Source of the DNA: Pseudomonadota bacterium
GTDB taxonomy: Bacteria > Pseudomonadota > Alphaproteobacteria > Rhizobiales > Rhizobiaceae
Reading direction: 5' to 3'
Assembly (NCBI GenBank): GCA_023388675.1
Contig: JAEWFU010000310.1
Span: 1 to 7,827 of the forward strand
Length of the DNA: 7,827 nucleotides
Part shown: positions 7,701 through 7,827 of the stretch, one piece after another
Numbering within the stretch: position 1 is the stretch's first letter
Layout: each line of letters starts with the position of its first letter
The notes under the pieces: model-generated
What the model saw: the letters and a program-made list of their open reading frames with translations, nothing else
What the model was told of the DNA's origin: nothing
Databases searched by the model: none
Translations under genes and position numbers: made by a program

Positions 7701-7827
7701 ATGGCCAAAGGTAAATTTGAGCGTACGAAGCCGCATGTGAACATTGGCACGATTGGTCACGTTGACCATGGCAAGACGTCCCTGACGGCGGCGATCACGA
7801 AGTTTTTCGGCGAGTTCAAGGCGTATG
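7701..7827 (+). CDS. tuf: Elongation factor Tu, N-terminus (3'-truncated by window)
   Basis: The first 42 codons are present, beginning [19 protein letters not shown], and the frame is still open at the window edge. EF-Tu is the GTPase that delivers aminoacyl-tRNA to the ribosome. The P-loop GHVDHGKT is at residues 19-26, followed by [20 protein letters not shown] at 7690-7693 sits 7 nt before the ATG, a good ribosome-binding site. The opening codons (AAA, GGT, AAA, TTT) are more AT-rich than those of fusA, which is common at starts of highly expressed genes. It is the fourth gene of the str operon. Many alphaproteobacteria carry two tuf copies; this window cannot show whether a second exists, so the suffix A or B is not assigned. 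Confidence 0.98.
   Translation, partial: MAKGKFERTKPHVNIGTIGHVDHGKTSLTAAITKFFGEFKAY

Overview
The window is a high-GC chromosomal segment from an alphaproteobacterium, most likely of the order Hyphomicrobiales (Rhizobiales). This rests on the RpoC, S12, S7, EF-G and EF-Tu sequences, the short S7 ending in His-Tyr-Arg-Trp, and strongly G/C-ending codon use. The genus cannot be fixed from this sequence alone.

Layout. Positions 1-2204 hold the C-terminal half of rpoC (RNA polymerase beta-prime), closed by a strong intrinsic terminator at 2232-2262. From 4605 onward lies the str operon: rpsL (S12), rpsG (S7), fusA (EF-G) and the first 42 codons of tuf (EF-Tu), all on the + strand. These are two classic transcription and translation operons that often sit next to each other. 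Here a block of about 2.4 kb (2205-4604) separates them. It carries a LuxR-type HTH regulator on the + strand (2485-3645) and a small acidic protein of unknown function on the - strand (3858-4139). The two genes converge on an intrinsic terminator at 3801-3839.

The ribosomal and polymerase genes are orthodox, and the points of interest lie between them. (1) Directly after the rpoC terminator, the - strand has a gene-like reading frame of about 42 codons with a stop codon but no start, probably the 3' stump of a lost convergent gene. (2) The luxR gene has an unusual beginning: a 9-bp-arm inverted repeat in its leader, no ATG, a TTG or possibly ATT start, and an overlapping 41-codon reading frame. 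(3) The rpsL leader is long and contains several hairpins, including a two-part stem at 4492-4527. (4) A terminator-like hairpin followed by TTTTGTTTT overlaps the rpsL stop codon, so it may act as an attenuator inside the str operon.

Working together: rpoC supplies the transcription enzyme. rpsL and rpsG encode 30S proteins, and fusA and tuf the two elongation GTPases of translation. The luxR gene shows no functional link to them and looks like a lineage-specific addition. I see no CRISPR array, no complete mobile element and no tRNA or rRNA gene. I found no clearly new multi-gene system.
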